A DNA stretch of 64,000 nt from Algoriphagus oliviformis (GTDB lineage: Bacteria > Bacteroidota > Bacteroidia > Cytophagales > Cyclobacteriaceae): NCBI RefSeq assembly GCF_017254915.1, contig NZ_JAFKCT010000008.1, forward strand, positions 213,771-277,770, given 5' to 3'. The notes beneath the pieces are model-generated. The model saw nothing but the letters and a program-made list of their open reading frames with translations. It did no database searches and was not told where the DNA came from. Shown one piece after another: positions 17,939 to 27,589 of the stretch (positions within the stretch are counted from its first letter, which is position 1; every line of letters begins with the position of its first letter). A program made the translations under genes and the position numbers.

Positions 17939-19360
17939 TTAAACTTTCCAGCCTTTGCGGTACTTGCGGCTGAGGTATCGCTCCGCTTCGGGATGGTTTG
18001 GTATTTTCATCTTTTTCGAATCCCACTCCAGGGTCTTTCGCGGTTCCCTGATCGCAACCGTGCCCAAGATGATCGCTTCGGTCATGGGGCCGGTTTGCGC
18101 AAAATGGCTTTCGGTTTCGGTCTTGCCCAAGCAGGCATCCACAAAATGATGGTAGTGGTCTCTCTCCTCCATCTCGGGATAGGCCACGCCGCTAAACTGG
18201 CTCTGGGGAAGCAGCACCGGCATCTTGGTGTGTGGAATAAGCAGTGCGCCGGCTGTCCCCACCAACATGGCGGATTCAGCAGGGTACTCCCCGTCCTGAT
18301 ACATTGCGCGAATCTCCTCCGGGGGATAAAACTCCCCATCAAACCACTCCACGCTCAACTGGTCCGCCTCGGTCATTTCGTTGCCTGGGAAAACCCAGGT
18401 GATGTGGTTGCTTTGCGGCCAGGTGTCGGCACGCCGCTCGGGAGAATTCTCCCAAGACTCCTGCACCCTGGCATGGACGGAGATCGGTGCGCTCAGCCCC
18501 AGTCCCTTCCATACCGCGTCAAAAATGTGGCAGCCTATATCGCCAGACCAACCGGTACCGAAGTCTTGCCAAGCCCGCCACTTGGAGGGATGGTAGATCG
18601 CGGGATGATAAGGCCGGAGCGGCGCGGTGCCGGTCCACAGCTCCCAGTCCAGACTGGCCGGCGGGCTTTCCCCTCCTTCCGGTCGGGGACCGGGAAAGCG
18701 GTAGGCTTCCGTCGCGCCGGGCCTGTTGGAGCAGAGGTAGACGTTTTTGATCTTGCCGACTCGGGCTTCCCTGATCCATTGGACGGCGGTGCGGTCACCT
18801 TTGCCGGAAGCATGCTGGGTGCCCAGCTGGCTCACTATTCCAGCCTTCACGGCAGCTTCGGTCAGCTTTCTGATTTCCTCCACGTCGTGGCACATGGGTT
18901 TTTGGCAATAGACATGCTTGCCCATTTTGATCGCGCTGTATGCTACCGCAAAGTGGTTGTGGTCGGGCACGCTGACGTTAAGGGAGTCAAAGTTTTTGGC
19001 TTCTTTTTTCAAAAGCTCGCGCCAATCTTGATAGCGACGGGCATTGGGAACCAGTTCGGCGGCTTTTTCTAGCCTTTCCCCATCCACGTCACAGATTGCC
19101 ACGATCTCGACATCCGGATGGGCGATGAAGCGCTGCAAATCATGGCCGCCCATTCCTCCTACTCCTATACAGACATGCCTGAGCTTCGTAGCCGCAGGTG
19201 CGGCAAAAGCGGGAATATCCAGCAATAGGGGCGCAGCCATCAGGGATGCGGCAGTCGCCAGAAATTTCCTTCTGGAGCTACCCTGAGAGTTGTTTTCCAA
19301 ATCAAAAGAGTTAGTGGGTTTATTGAAAACAAAACCCCGGTCCCCGGTCGAATACTCCAA
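17939..19360 (-). CDS. Gfo/Idh/MocA-family oxidoreductase (Tat-exported)
   Basis: 473 residues. A twin-arginine signal (SSRRKFLATAASLMAAPLL) precedes an NAD(P)-binding Rossmann motif (IGVGGMGGHDLQRFI), the CDVDGERLEKA acidic turn, and the catalytic EKP-type motif read here as CQKPMCHDVEE. A C-terminal alpha/beta substrate domain follows. Export by Tat means the cofactor is folded in before translocation, as in the glycosidase GH109 and glycoside-oxidising relatives. The first ATG (19360) leaves 28 residues before the RR motif; a TTG at 19300 would give a more usual length, so the start is uncertain. The gene follows susD by 47 bp and very likely belongs to the same transcription unit. Confidence 0.88.
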   Translation of the reverse strand: MEYSTGDRGFVFNKPTNSFDLENNSQGSSRRKFLATAASLMAAPLLLDIPAFAAPAATKLRHVCIGVGGMGGHDLQRFIAHPDVEIVAICDVDGERLEKAAELVPNARRYQDWRELLKKEAKNFDSLNVSVPDHNHFAVAYSAIKMGKHVYCQKPMCHDVEEIRKLTEAAVKAGIVSQLGTQHASGKGDRTAVQWIREARVGKIKNVYLCSNRPGATEAYRFPGPRPEGGESPPASLDWELWTGTAPLRPYHPAIYHPSKWRAWQDFGTGWSGDIGCHIFDAVWKGLGLSAPISVHARVQESWENSPERRADTWPQSNHITWVFPGNEMTEADQLSVEWFDGEFYPPEEIRAMYQDGEYPAESAMLVGTAGALLIPHTKMPVLLPQSQFSGVAYPEMEERDHYHHFVDACLGKTETESHFAQTGPMTEAIILGTVAIREPRKTLEWDSKKMKIPNHPEAERYLSRKYRKGWKV

Positions 19361-19407
19361 CCGGGGATAGGGTCTTGGTCTAGATGATGCCCGAAGGCAG
19401 TTCCAAC

Positions 19408-20964
19408 TTAATAGCCGGGGTTTTGTGGCTGTAGGTTGGGGTTGTTTTGCATCTCAGGAAGTGGATACGGCATCAGCAAGTGCTTGGACTGCAGGGGCTC
19501 GTTGGAGCTGAGGTTGACGTGGCCGACAAACTCGTCAAAGCCGTTGGTCAGCTCATTGTACACTTTGCGCAGGCGCAGCATGTCAAACCAGGTGATCTGC
19601 TCGTAGCAGAGCTCATGCCAACGCTCTCTCCATACCGCCTCACGGAAGGTATCCTTGGTGTAGGTTCCCATGGCGGGGGTGTTGAGTTTGGCTCTGTCAC
19701 GGATGCGCTTCAGACCATCGTAGGCCAGTGCATTCGGCCCGCCGACCTCATTTTGCGCTTCCGCATAGATCAGCAGCACCTCCGCAAAGCGGATCAAAGG
19801 CACGTTCAGGTTGTTGTTTCTCGAACCCGGCACTCCCTCCTTGCCCAACGCGGTCTGGTTGAAGTGCTTGAAAATGTAGGGGGCTCCCAGATCAAAAGGC
19901 GCGCCGCTGCCATTGGTGTAGTAGCTGGTGTAGAAGAAACCCTCCTGGTTTTTCGCCCTCAAATCACCCGGCTCATAGGACTCGTAAAACTCCGTCGTAG
20001 GCACTGTGCTTCCCGTCCCGGACGGACCGGCAAAAGTCACCGGCTTGAAGTTCGGGAACATGTTGTTCATCGGGTTACCGGCTACCACCACATTGTACTG
20101 TACCATGAAGATGTGCTCCAGTCGGTTGTCAAACTTCTCGTCGTGCAGGCTCAGGTAGTCAGGAAACAGGTTTAGTGTCAGCGGATTGGCCAGAGAGTAG
20201 TTGATCACCTCCTGGGATTTCTCCGCAGCCAACTGATAGTGGGAAGCCCCCTTGCTGAGCGGGAAGCCTGCCATGGTCAGGTAGACTTGGGCCATGAGTG
20301 ACTTGGTGGCGGCAAGGCTGGCTCGGCCGCTCACGTCCGTCCAAGGCAAGCCGGCAGCTTCCGCGGTCTTCAGGTCCTCGAGGATCAGCTCATAGACGGT
20401 TTCCTTGGAGCTGGGAGCGGGTCTGAAGTCTTCCGAAGCCGCTGTCTGCGGCATGGTGATCAGGGGCACATCCCCCCAGAGTCTTACCAAGTAGAAGTAG
20501 GCCCATGCCCGCAGAAACTTCGCTTCGCCGAGCACTTTTTTCTTTTGTCCCTCATCCATGGGAGTGATCGCAGGCACCTTGTCCAGCACCAGGTTGGCAT
20601 TGGCAATCACGCGATACAGGCCGTTCCAGTAGTTGATCAGGTGCTGGGTTCTTCCGTCGTACACCAAGCCGTAGAGGTTGTTGAGGTCGGAGTTTTGAGC
20701 AGTCTCGGTCGTGGAAGTACCGGTAGGAGCTTCCAGCAGCTGCCAGGTGGAGGAGAAAATCCCCCCGTCGTTGCCGATGAATCGGGTATCCGCATAGACC
20801 GCGGCCAAGGCAGCCTCGGCGTGGTCAGGGATGGTATAGTAGCTATCCGGGGTCAAGTTGGACGGATCCTGCTCATCGAGAAAATCCGAACAACCCGTGA
20901 TTCCGGCCATGAGGGTTCCCGCGAGGAGCAGACTGAGTGCTTTATTAAATCTGGTATATTTCAT
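19408..20964 (-). CDS. SusD/RagB-family nutrient-binding lipoprotein
   Basis: 518 residues with a lipoprotein signal ending in GITGC (Cys25), then the SusD fold: helical TPR-like N-terminal half (DFLDEQDPSNLTPDSYY, LRAWAYFYLVRLWGDVPLI, the classic RAxxYF.L...G.vPl motif) and the C-terminal segment IRFAEVLLIYAEAQNEVGG plus VWRERWHELCYE. SusD proteins cap the SusC porin on the cell surface and bind the incoming glycan or peptide. It lies 27 bp after the SusC stop codon. Substrate cannot be read from the sequence. Confidence 0.96.
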   Translation of the reverse strand: MKYTRFNKALSLLLAGTLMAGITGCSDFLDEQDPSNLTPDSYYTIPDHAEAALAAVYADTRFIGNDGGIFSSTWQLLEAPTGTSTTETAQNSDLNNLYGLVYDGRTQHLINYWNGLYRVIANANLVLDKVPAITPMDEGQKKKVLGEAKFLRAWAYFYLVRLWGDVPLITMPQTAASEDFRPAPSSKETVYELILEDLKTAEAAGLPWTDVSGRASLAATKSLMAQVYLTMAGFPLSKGASHYQLAAEKSQEVINYSLANPLTLNLFPDYLSLHDEKFDNRLEHIFMVQYNVVVAGNPMNNMFPNFKPVTFAGPSGTGSTVPTTEFYESYEPGDLRAKNQEGFFYTSYYTNGSGAPFDLGAPYIFKHFNQTALGKEGVPGSRNNNLNVPLIRFAEVLLIYAEAQNEVGGPNALAYDGLKRIRDRAKLNTPAMGTYTKDTFREAVWRERWHELCYEQITWFDMLRLRKVYNELTNGFDEFVGHVNLSSNEPLQSKHLLMPYPLPEMQNNPNLQPQNPGY

Positions 20965-20991
20965 TTTTAGATCTCTTTAAGTAAAACAGGA

Positions 20992-23900
20992 TTACAGGGT
21001 TACTTGAAGGCCAAGCAGGAAGGTGGTCGGCTTGGGATATCCATGCCAGATCATCCCTTGGGAAAACACGTTGTTTCCATCACCACCTCGGATAGGTGTC
21101 TGCTCGGGGTCTCCGTTTACATCATCCCCTACCAACAGGAAGAAATTCTGAACGGTAGAGTATGCCCTTAATCTGGAAAGCTTGATCTTATTGGCCACCT
21201 CGCTTGGGAAAGTGTAGCCCAAGAGCAGGTTTCGGCCTCTGAGGAAGGATCCGTCTTTTACCCAGTGGGAGTCCACGTTGGTCACGTAGCCCGCTCTGGT
21301 GTCGCGGATCTCAGCTATCGGGGAGTTTTGGTTGTCAGGCGTCCAGGCAGTCAGCACAGACTTGTAGCTGTTTGCCAAAGCCTGGCGGTCTTCGCTTGGG
21401 TGCAGGGTCATGTCCAGGATGTCGTTGCCCACAGAGTAGGCCAAATCCACGGTCAAGTCCCAGTTTTTGAAGCGGAAGTTGTTGATGAACGAACCCCAAT
21501 AGTCGGGAGAACCATTGCCGATGATCATCCGGTCGGAGTCGTTGATCGCTTTGTCACCGTTAACGTCCAGGTATTTGATATCACCCGGCAGCATGGTCAG
21601 ACCGTTTCTGTAGCTGACAAACTCCGCGGCTTCGGCTCTTTCGGCCTCGCTCCAAGTGCCCTCACGCACCAGACCCCAGAAGGACCCCACCGGCTCACCC
21701 ACGCGGATAATGTTGGTCTGGTTGGTGAAGTTTGGCCCACCCACACCGAAGATATCCGCCGGAGTAGCCAGAGACAGCACCTTGTTTCTGTTGGCTGAGA
21801 GCATCAGGGTGGTATTCCACAGGAAGTGTTCCTTCTCCACGTTGACCGTGTTTAGGCTGAATTCAATCCCCTTGTTTTCCATAGAACCAACGTTGCTTCG
21901 GATCACGGAGTAGCCGCTGGAGCGTGGCACTGGCGCATCGAGGAGCATATCGGTGGTCTTTCTGTAATATACGTCCAGCTCCAGTGCGATGCGGTTTTGG
22001 AACAATCCCAGTTCGATACCCATGTCAGACTGGGCTGTTTTCTCCCATCTCAGATCCGGGTTGGCGAGTCTGTTGAGACCGGTACCACCTACGCGGGTTT
22101 CGTTGTAGATCGCGGCGTAGTTGGAGCTCAGCAGGGACAGGGAGGAATAGGGCGGGATTTCGGAGTTACCGGTGAGGCCGTAGCTCGCTCTCAGCTTCAG
22201 ATTGGAGATCGTGGAGTTGGAGCTCATGAAGTTTTCCTCGGAAATCTTCCAAGCCACCGCAGCGGATGGGAAGAAGGCGTACTTGTTGTTTTCACCAAAC
22301 TTGGACGAACCGTCCGCTCTGCCGGTGAAGGTGAAGAGGTACTTGTCATCCAGGATGTAGTTGACGCGCGCGAAGTAGGAGCTCATCGCAAAGCTGGATG
22401 CGCTGGATCCCACGGAAGGCAGCTGGCTACCGGCGCCAAGGTTGTTGAAGGTGAAGTAGTCCGTGGAGAAGTTTTGGACGCTGGCCACCATGGAGGTGAA
22501 GTCCGTCTCCTGCCAGGAAATACCCAGCATCGCGGTCAGGCCATGGCGCTCGGCAAAGGTCTTGCTGTAGGTCAGGTAGTTTTCCAAAGACCAGAAGGTC
22601 TCTTTTCTCATTGCCTTGGAAGCGGTACCGTTTTGGGAAATCGCCAGCGTTCTGGTCTGAGACTGGTTTCTCTCTTGGGTCATCACGTTGACACCCAGGA
22701 TGGTTTTCATTTCCAGGCCTTCGGCAAACTTGATGTTGGTGTACACGCTACCGATGGTAGTCTGCGTATTGAGGATGTACTTGGTGCCGTAGAGACGGTG
22801 CATGGAGCTCATGGTACCCTCAGCATAAGGGTAGTCTCTGTTGTTGGCAAAAGTACCGTCTTCATATCTCACAGGGAGGAAAGGGAAGTCTTCCACGATC
22901 TGTCTTGCTACCGCGTCGCCTGTGTCCACCAGGTTTTCGGACTGGTTGTTGTAGTTCAGGGTACCGCCTACCTTGAGCCATTTCTTCACTTGATCATCGA
23001 TGGTGAATCTGCCGGAATAGCGCTTCATGTAGGAGGTCTTGATCAGGCCCTGATCGTCTCGAAATCCCATGGAGAGGGAGTAGGTCGTGCGTTCGTTACC
23101 GCCTTGGAAGCCCAGTTGGTGGTTTTGGGAAAGGCTGTTTTGGGTGGTCTCCTTCAGCCAGTCCGTATCGTATAGCGGCTGCTGGTTGGCATCGAAGATT
23201 CTCGGATCAGTCCTTCTCAGGGCTGGGTTAAGGTAGGCCCACTTGCCGGCTGCCCATCCCACTGGATCGTATTTCTCCATGTTGGCCCAGGCCAGGTCTT
23301 CCACTGCCAGGTACTCTTTTGCGTTGAGCACCTCGGGTCTGTTTGGCCCGATCACGGGTACGCTCACGTCCACGTTGTAGGTCACGGTACCTTCACCCGA
23401 CTTGCCTTTTTTGGTGGTCACGAGGATCACACCGTTTGCGCCTCTGGAACCGTAGATCGCGGTAGACGACGCGTCTTTCAGCACCTCCACAGATACGATG
23501 TCATTGGGGTTGATGTAGTCGATCGCATTGCTGGCCTGCTCCTGGTTACCCATGGGAAGCATGACCCCATCCACCACGTAGAGTGGATTGTTTGAGGAGT
23601 TAATGGAAGAGAAACCCCTGATTCTCACGGTAGTTCTTCCTCCTGGACGGCCTGAATTGGTGTTCACCTGCACACCGGACACACGGCCGGAAAGAGCTTG
23701 GTTCAGCGATGGGGAGGGGCGCTCCTGCAGGGATTCTGCACCGACCTGGCCCACCGAGCCGGTCAAGTCCGATTTTTTGACGGTACCGTAGCCGATGACC
23801 AGGATCTCCTCCAGCGAGGTGGAGTCCACGTCCAGGCTTACGTTGATCACAGACTGTTGGCCTACCGGTACCCGCTTGGCGGTGTAGCCGATGTAGGAAA

Positions 23901-24456
23901 AGAGCAGGGTCGCATCATCCGGCACAGTCAGGGAGAAATTGCCCTCGATGTCGGTCACAGTACCCAGTGTGGTACCTTCCACCAAAACGGTGGCACCCGG
24001 CAGGGGCTGGTTGTTTTCGTCCAGCACTTTACCGGTCACAGTCCTATCCGCCACTTCGGATACGGTCACACGCTCGGCACCGCTTTTGGCGCTGTCGGAC
24101 TTCTTGACGTTGATGTTTTGGTTGACTTGCTTAAACTCCAGCTGAGTCTGCTTGGAGATCGTCACCAGGACATCGTACAGACTCTGCTCCTCACCGCTCA
24201 GGGTGACTTTGCCCAAATTCTGCACTTCCTTGTTGGTGTAGACAAATTTGAAGTCTGTTGCCTTCTCTATCTCCGAAAAGACATTCAACAAGGACGTCTC
24301 TTTGGAATTCAATTTAACACTTACTTCTTCTATAGTCTTGATCTGCGATACACCGTCTCTGGAATAGAGTACAGTCATCGTTAGAAACTGGATCAAAAAC
24401 GCATAGGTAAAAAGCTTCGTCATTCTAATTACAAATAACAATAAACGGTTTTTCAT
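20992..24456 (-). CDS. SusC/RagA TonB-linked outer-membrane transporter with STN domain
   Basis: 1154 residues from the ATG at 24456; a further upstream ATG (24489) is possible. After the signal region comes an STN (secretin/TonB N-terminal) domain (about 45-115, LLNVFSEIEKATDFKFVY), a carboxypeptidase-regulatory-like domain (VTGKVLDENNQPLPGATVLV), the TonB-box region ending in ILVIGYGTVKKSDLTG, the plug (LQERPSPSLNQALSGRVSGV, RIRGFSSIN) and a 22-strand barrel ending in a short hydrophobic strand. STN domains mark transducers that signal through a FecR anti-sigma to an ECF sigma, and both are encoded upstream. Pumps the substrate captured by SusD, driven by TonB/ExbBD. Confidence 0.96.
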   Translation of the reverse strand: MKNRLLLFVIRMTKLFTYAFLIQFLTMTVLYSRDGVSQIKTIEEVSVKLNSKETSLLNVFSEIEKATDFKFVYTNKEVQNLGKVTLSGEEQSLYDVLVTISKQTQLEFKQVNQNINVKKSDSAKSGAERVTVSEVADRTVTGKVLDENNQPLPGATVLVEGTTLGTVTDIEGNFSLTVPDDATLLFSYIGYTAKRVPVGQQSVINVSLDVDSTSLEEILVIGYGTVKKSDLTGSVGQVGAESLQERPSPSLNQALSGRVSGVQVNTNSGRPGGRTTVRIRGFSSINSSNNPLYVVDGVMLPMGNQEQASNAIDYINPNDIVSVEVLKDASSTAIYGSRGANGVILVTTKKGKSGEGTVTYNVDVSVPVIGPNRPEVLNAKEYLAVEDLAWANMEKYDPVGWAAGKWAYLNPALRRTDPRIFDANQQPLYDTDWLKETTQNSLSQNHQLGFQGGNERTTYSLSMGFRDDQGLIKTSYMKRYSGRFTIDDQVKKWLKVGGTLNYNNQSENLVDTGDAVARQIVEDFPFLPVRYEDGTFANNRDYPYAEGTMSSMHRLYGTKYILNTQTTIGSVYTNIKFAEGLEMKTILGVNVMTQERNQSQTRTLAISQNGTASKAMRKETFWSLENYLTYSKTFAERHGLTAMLGISWQETDFTSMVASVQNFSTDYFTFNNLGAGSQLPSVGSSASSFAMSSYFARVNYILDDKYLFTFTGRADGSSKFGENNKYAFFPSAAVAWKISEENFMSSNSTISNLKLRASYGLTGNSEIPPYSSLSLLSSNYAAIYNETRVGGTGLNRLANPDLRWEKTAQSDMGIELGLFQNRIALELDVYYRKTTDMLLDAPVPRSSGYSVIRSNVGSMENKGIEFSLNTVNVEKEHFLWNTTLMLSANRNKVLSLATPADIFGVGGPNFTNQTNIIRVGEPVGSFWGLVREGTWSEAERAEAAEFVSYRNGLTMLPGDIKYLDVNGDKAINDSDRMIIGNGSPDYWGSFINNFRFKNWDLTVDLAYSVGNDILDMTLHPSEDRQALANSYKSVLTAWTPDNQNSPIAEIRDTRAGYVTNVDSHWVKDGSFLRGRNLLLGYTFPSEVANKIKLSRLRAYSTVQNFFLLVGDDVNGDPEQTPIRGGDGNNVFSQGMIWHGYPKPTTFLLGLQVTL

Positions 24457-24548
24457 ATCTTTGCATGGTTTACTTTGGCTATTGCACAATGGTTCAATTA
24501 AACTTCCCGGACAGGCTTGATTGACGGTCAGCCTATCCGATAATCCCT

Positions 24549-24578
24549 GAACCGGGGGTGTTGGCGCATCTCCGGTTC
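24549..24578. other. Hairpin in the FecR-SusC spacer
   Basis: GAACCGG (24549-24555) pairs with CCGGTTC (24572-24578). It sits in the 203-bp spacer between fecR and susC. On the plus strand it is followed by TGCTTTTTT, but nothing is transcribed that way nearby. On the operon strand it could be an attenuating leader structure; role unproven. Confidence 0.4.
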
Positions 24579-24659
24579 TGCTTTTTTGTTGTTTACGCTG
24601 TCTTGTGTGGGGTCTATTTTATCATAGGCAATTCTATTTTAGGTTAGCTTTTTATAGGG

Positions 24660-25781
24660 TTATTTAAAAGTCAGTTCTACTTCATCCTGTCGGATTTTAT
24701 ATTCAAATCTTGCCGAGTAGCTAAGTCCCTCCAGTACATTTTCGAGGATCTCATCCTCATATTCTCCGTAGATCAAAAGGCCCGGTGCGGGTTTGTTTCT
24801 CAACTTAAACTTCACCCCGTACCAGTTCTCCAGTACGCGTATCGCTTCCTCCATCTTCACCCGGCGGAAGACGATCCGCTTGTTGGTCCAGGCCAGCACC
24901 AGCTCCGGGTCAAAGTGTCCTTTTCTGCTCACTCCGGTAGCCAAGTTGACCTTCAGCTCCTCTCCCATCTCGAGGATTTCGGAAGTATTTTCATCCTGCT
25001 CACCTGCTACGGCGACCTTGCCCTCCACCAGGGAGACGCTGAGGTCCTCGGCATCGTAGGCCGAAACGTTGAACACCGTGCCCAGCGCAGTAGTCTTCAC
25101 CCCTTCAGAGACGACCGTGAAAGGTCTCAGGCTATCCTTTGCTACTTCAAAATAGGCCTCGCCGCTCAGGTAGAGTACCCTTTTGTCGGATTCGAAATTT
25201 TTCACATACCGCAGCGAACTCCCCGAGTTCAGCAAAACCTTGGATCCATCGTTAAGGGTCAGACTGGACTTCACACCCGGAGGCGTGACGTGCTCCTCGT
25301 ACACCAACTCAGCCACCGGCGGAGCGGGCTTTTCCTCCTGATAGACCCAGGCTGCCCCGACGCTCAGCAGCACCGCGAAAACGAGGATTGCAGCAACGCC
25401 CAGCCACTGGGAATACCTAAAAAACGGCTTTTTACTCATCTCAAGGCCATCCAAAATGGCCGTTGGCCCCAGAGGGACCACCTCGCACTCACCCGTTTCC
25501 GACTCCAGATCCTCCACTTCGGATTCGATCAGCTCCCACAGCCGGGAGACCTCCGTGCCGGACAGGCTTTGCTTCCTGTAGTTTAGGTTTAGCACGATGT
25601 CCCTGGCAAGCTTTGCCTTGGAGAGCTGGCCCGGGTTTTCCTTCAGCAGCCTTTCCCACCGGATATTTGTATTTTTCTCCGGAGACAAAACCCAAATTCT
25701 AAACTCACGATTCAATACAAAATCTTCTACTGAAAATCCGGAAATATCCACGCTATTATCTTTACAGATGAAAGACAGCAA
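24660..25781 (-). CDS. FecR-family anti-sigma factor
   Basis: 373 residues: a cytosolic N-terminal anti-sigma region (with FRIWVLSPEKNTNIRWERLL), one transmembrane helix (about 120-142, GVAAILVFAVLLSVGAAWVY), then the periplasmic FecR domain (VTPPGVKSSLTLNDGSKVLLN, YLSGEAYFEV, LGTVFNVSAY, LVEGKVAV) and the C-terminal DUF4974-like signalling domain (IVFRRVKMEEAIRVLENWYGV). The latter contacts the STN domain of the SusC transducer. Lies between the ECF sigma gene (upstream) and susC (downstream), the standard order. Confidence 0.95.
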   Translation of the reverse strand: MLSFICKDNSVDISGFSVEDFVLNREFRIWVLSPEKNTNIRWERLLKENPGQLSKAKLARDIVLNLNYRKQSLSGTEVSRLWELIESEVEDLESETGECEVVPLGPTAILDGLEMSKKPFFRYSQWLGVAAILVFAVLLSVGAAWVYQEEKPAPPVAELVYEEHVTPPGVKSSLTLNDGSKVLLNSGSSLRYVKNFESDKRVLYLSGEAYFEVAKDSLRPFTVVSEGVKTTALGTVFNVSAYDAEDLSVSLVEGKVAVAGEQDENTSEILEMGEELKVNLATGVSRKGHFDPELVLAWTNKRIVFRRVKMEEAIRVLENWYGVKFKLRNKPAPGLLIYGEYEDEILENVLEGLSYSARFEYKIRQDEVELTFK

Positions 25782-26031
25782 AGAGGCTTTTCTATCCTCC
25801 TGTTTTTAACAATTTTTAAAACTTTCCAGATTCCTCAATTTCAAAGGCAATAGATTGCGGATTAGCCAATAAAACCAGATGATTATTTTGGAATAGACAG
25901 AAAAAATAGAAAGAACTTTCAGAAAAAAACCGAATACCAAAACCCTGACCCGAGCGAAGCGGTCAAAAAATACAACCCTGCTCGGGGCCAATTTCGTTAT
26001 TGGCTCCTTTCCCATCCGAAAGCCCTCTTGC

Positions 26032-26637
26032 CTAGAGCAAAGGCAGCAAGGCCATCATCACCAAAAGGCTCTTTTTCATCCTGCTGATCGCCTTCCATGC
26101 GAGGGTATAGCAAGAATCCACGTTGATACCCAGCACCTCCGAGACCGCTTCATAGCTGAGTTTTTCGAAAAAAAGGAGCTGTATCACTTGCCGCTGCCGC
26201 AGGGGAAGCTCCTCCAGCGCATTGGAAAGCCTCTTTTGGAGGGATTCGCTGACTTGGCGGCCTATGAGCTTGTCCTCCTCGGACTCCTCCAGCCCTACGG
26301 TCTCAAACTCGGACAGCTCGTAGTCCATAAAAAATCGCTTGTCCCGGGTCACTTCCTTGAGAATCTTGTTGGAAAGGGAGCGTAGAAGATAGTTTTTGAC
26401 GTTGTCGGTCTGCTTCAGGCCTTCGCGGTACTTCCAAAGGTCAACGAAAAGCTCCTGGATGCAGTCTTTGATAAAACTCCGATTGGGCTTGATCGCCATG
26501 CCGTATCTGAACAGCTCTTGGGAGTAAAGAAGATACAGCTGCTCCAAGCCCTGCTTGTCACCGGTCCTCAATTGACTCCAAAGCAAATCCTCGTCAAACA
26601 GACAGGGGCTAAGGGTTGTAGTATTTTGGGTTTGCAT
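26032..26637 (-). CDS. ECF sigma factor of the SusC/D locus
   Basis: 201 residues from the ATG at 26637; an in-frame ATG at 26679 would add 14 residues. Region 2 (LYSQELFRYGMAIKPNRSFIKDCIQELFVDLWKYREGL...VKNYLLRSLSNKILKE) and region 4 (LEELPLRQRQVIQLLFFEKLSYEAVSEVLGINVDSCYTLAWKAISRMKKSL) are clear; this is the FecI-like group coupled to FecR. Expected to activate susC when substrate occupies the SusCD complex. The protein ends in a short hydrophobic tail (LLVMMALLPLL), unusual for a soluble sigma factor. Confidence 0.94.
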   Translation of the reverse strand: MQTQNTTTLSPCLFDEDLLWSQLRTGDKQGLEQLYLLYSQELFRYGMAIKPNRSFIKDCIQELFVDLWKYREGLKQTDNVKNYLLRSLSNKILKEVTRDKRFFMDYELSEFETVGLEESEEDKLIGRQVSESLQKRLSNALEELPLRQRQVIQLLFFEKLSYEAVSEVLGINVDSCYTLAWKAISRMKKSLLVMMALLPLL

Positions 26638-27589
26638 GTAGAGATCAATGAATAAAAAACCAAACCTTGCCCAATCCACTCAGCGAATCCCCATCAAAAA
26701 GGCAATCTCCAGTCCTCAAATTCTCAGTCGGCACCGGGTAGTCCAAATGCCGTATCCAATCTATAAAATTTGCGATAAAGAAAATTTCCTCAAGAAAATT
26801 ATTGACGAAAGACCAGGCAAAAACTGAAATTCCCGATTACTGACCTAACTTATCCTTTATTTTTTGGACAAGTATCTGTATTTAAAGAAAATAATATTTT
26901 CTTAAAGCTGCTAATCGAAAGCTAACGGAGAGTTTCCATTACAGCAACTTCGCCCCTGATTCCTCCCGTTTTCCGCGACTTTTTCCTCCTGCTCGGCCCC
27001 TCCTCTTAGGTTACTTTCCTTTTTTGCAAAAAGGCTAGTCTCCAGCCCTCAGAACTAGTTTTTGAAGTTTTCCGGCCAGGTTCGACTTTCCAATTCCTAG
27101 GCAAAATGGCGGGCAAAAAAACCAATTTCAAAGCCTATTAATTGATTTACAGGTCATTACAGACTATTTTGAAGAAATAAACCCTCGCTACTGTAGCACA
27201 TAGCCTAGTTCGAATCGTTTTTTCCAAAAACTAAACCACTACTATTTTGAACTTAGCCTTGACCCAGGCTCTTCCCATTTTTTATGGAAGAGCCCATCCA
27301 GTCGCGTTTTTACGCCCCACTTTTCAGCCCTTCGCCCTCCTTCAAAACTCCGTCTGTCCTGGCCATCGGCCTATGTCCCAGACGACTGAGCTGGAGGATC
27401 TCGCAAGAAAGACAACCAAAAGTCCTGCAAGACCTGGCCGCCCAAAGGCGCCTGTCCCTCCCCTGACGCAGAGCGCGCCAGGGAGCTATCACTTTTCCGC
27501 CCGGTATGACGCCGCATCCCTGGCTCCGGGCGCTCCACCGCTTCTTTCCAACCCCTTCCAGTCTAGCTGGAATTCTTAAACGCCACCGT
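26638..27589. other. 952-bp intergenic region with a strong hairpin
   Basis: No convincing gene. The left part (26760-26930) is AT-rich and is the likely promoter region of the ECF sigma gene read leftwards. The right part precedes the ABC transporter and holds a 9-bp perfect stem, GGCTCTTCC (27267-27275) against GGAAGAGCC (27286-27294), with a T-rich loop. Short open frames around 27247-27579 lack a ribosome site and coding bias and are not called. Confidence 0.5.

Noticed and set aside
24549..24578. Terminator ending fecR transcription
   Set aside because: The T-run is on the wrong side for the operon strand, and FecR/SusC are normally expressed separately anyway; listed only as a hairpin.
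25806..26015. A 69-residue hydrophobic minus-strand frame between FecR and the sigma gene
   Set aside because: AT-rich spacer that happens to be open; no coding bias and no recognisable motif. Kept out, though a small membrane peptide cannot be fully excluded.
27247..27579. A 110-residue open frame before the ABC transporter
   Set aside because: Pro/Ala/Ser-rich with no domain; no ribosome site; it would overlap the transporter's leader.
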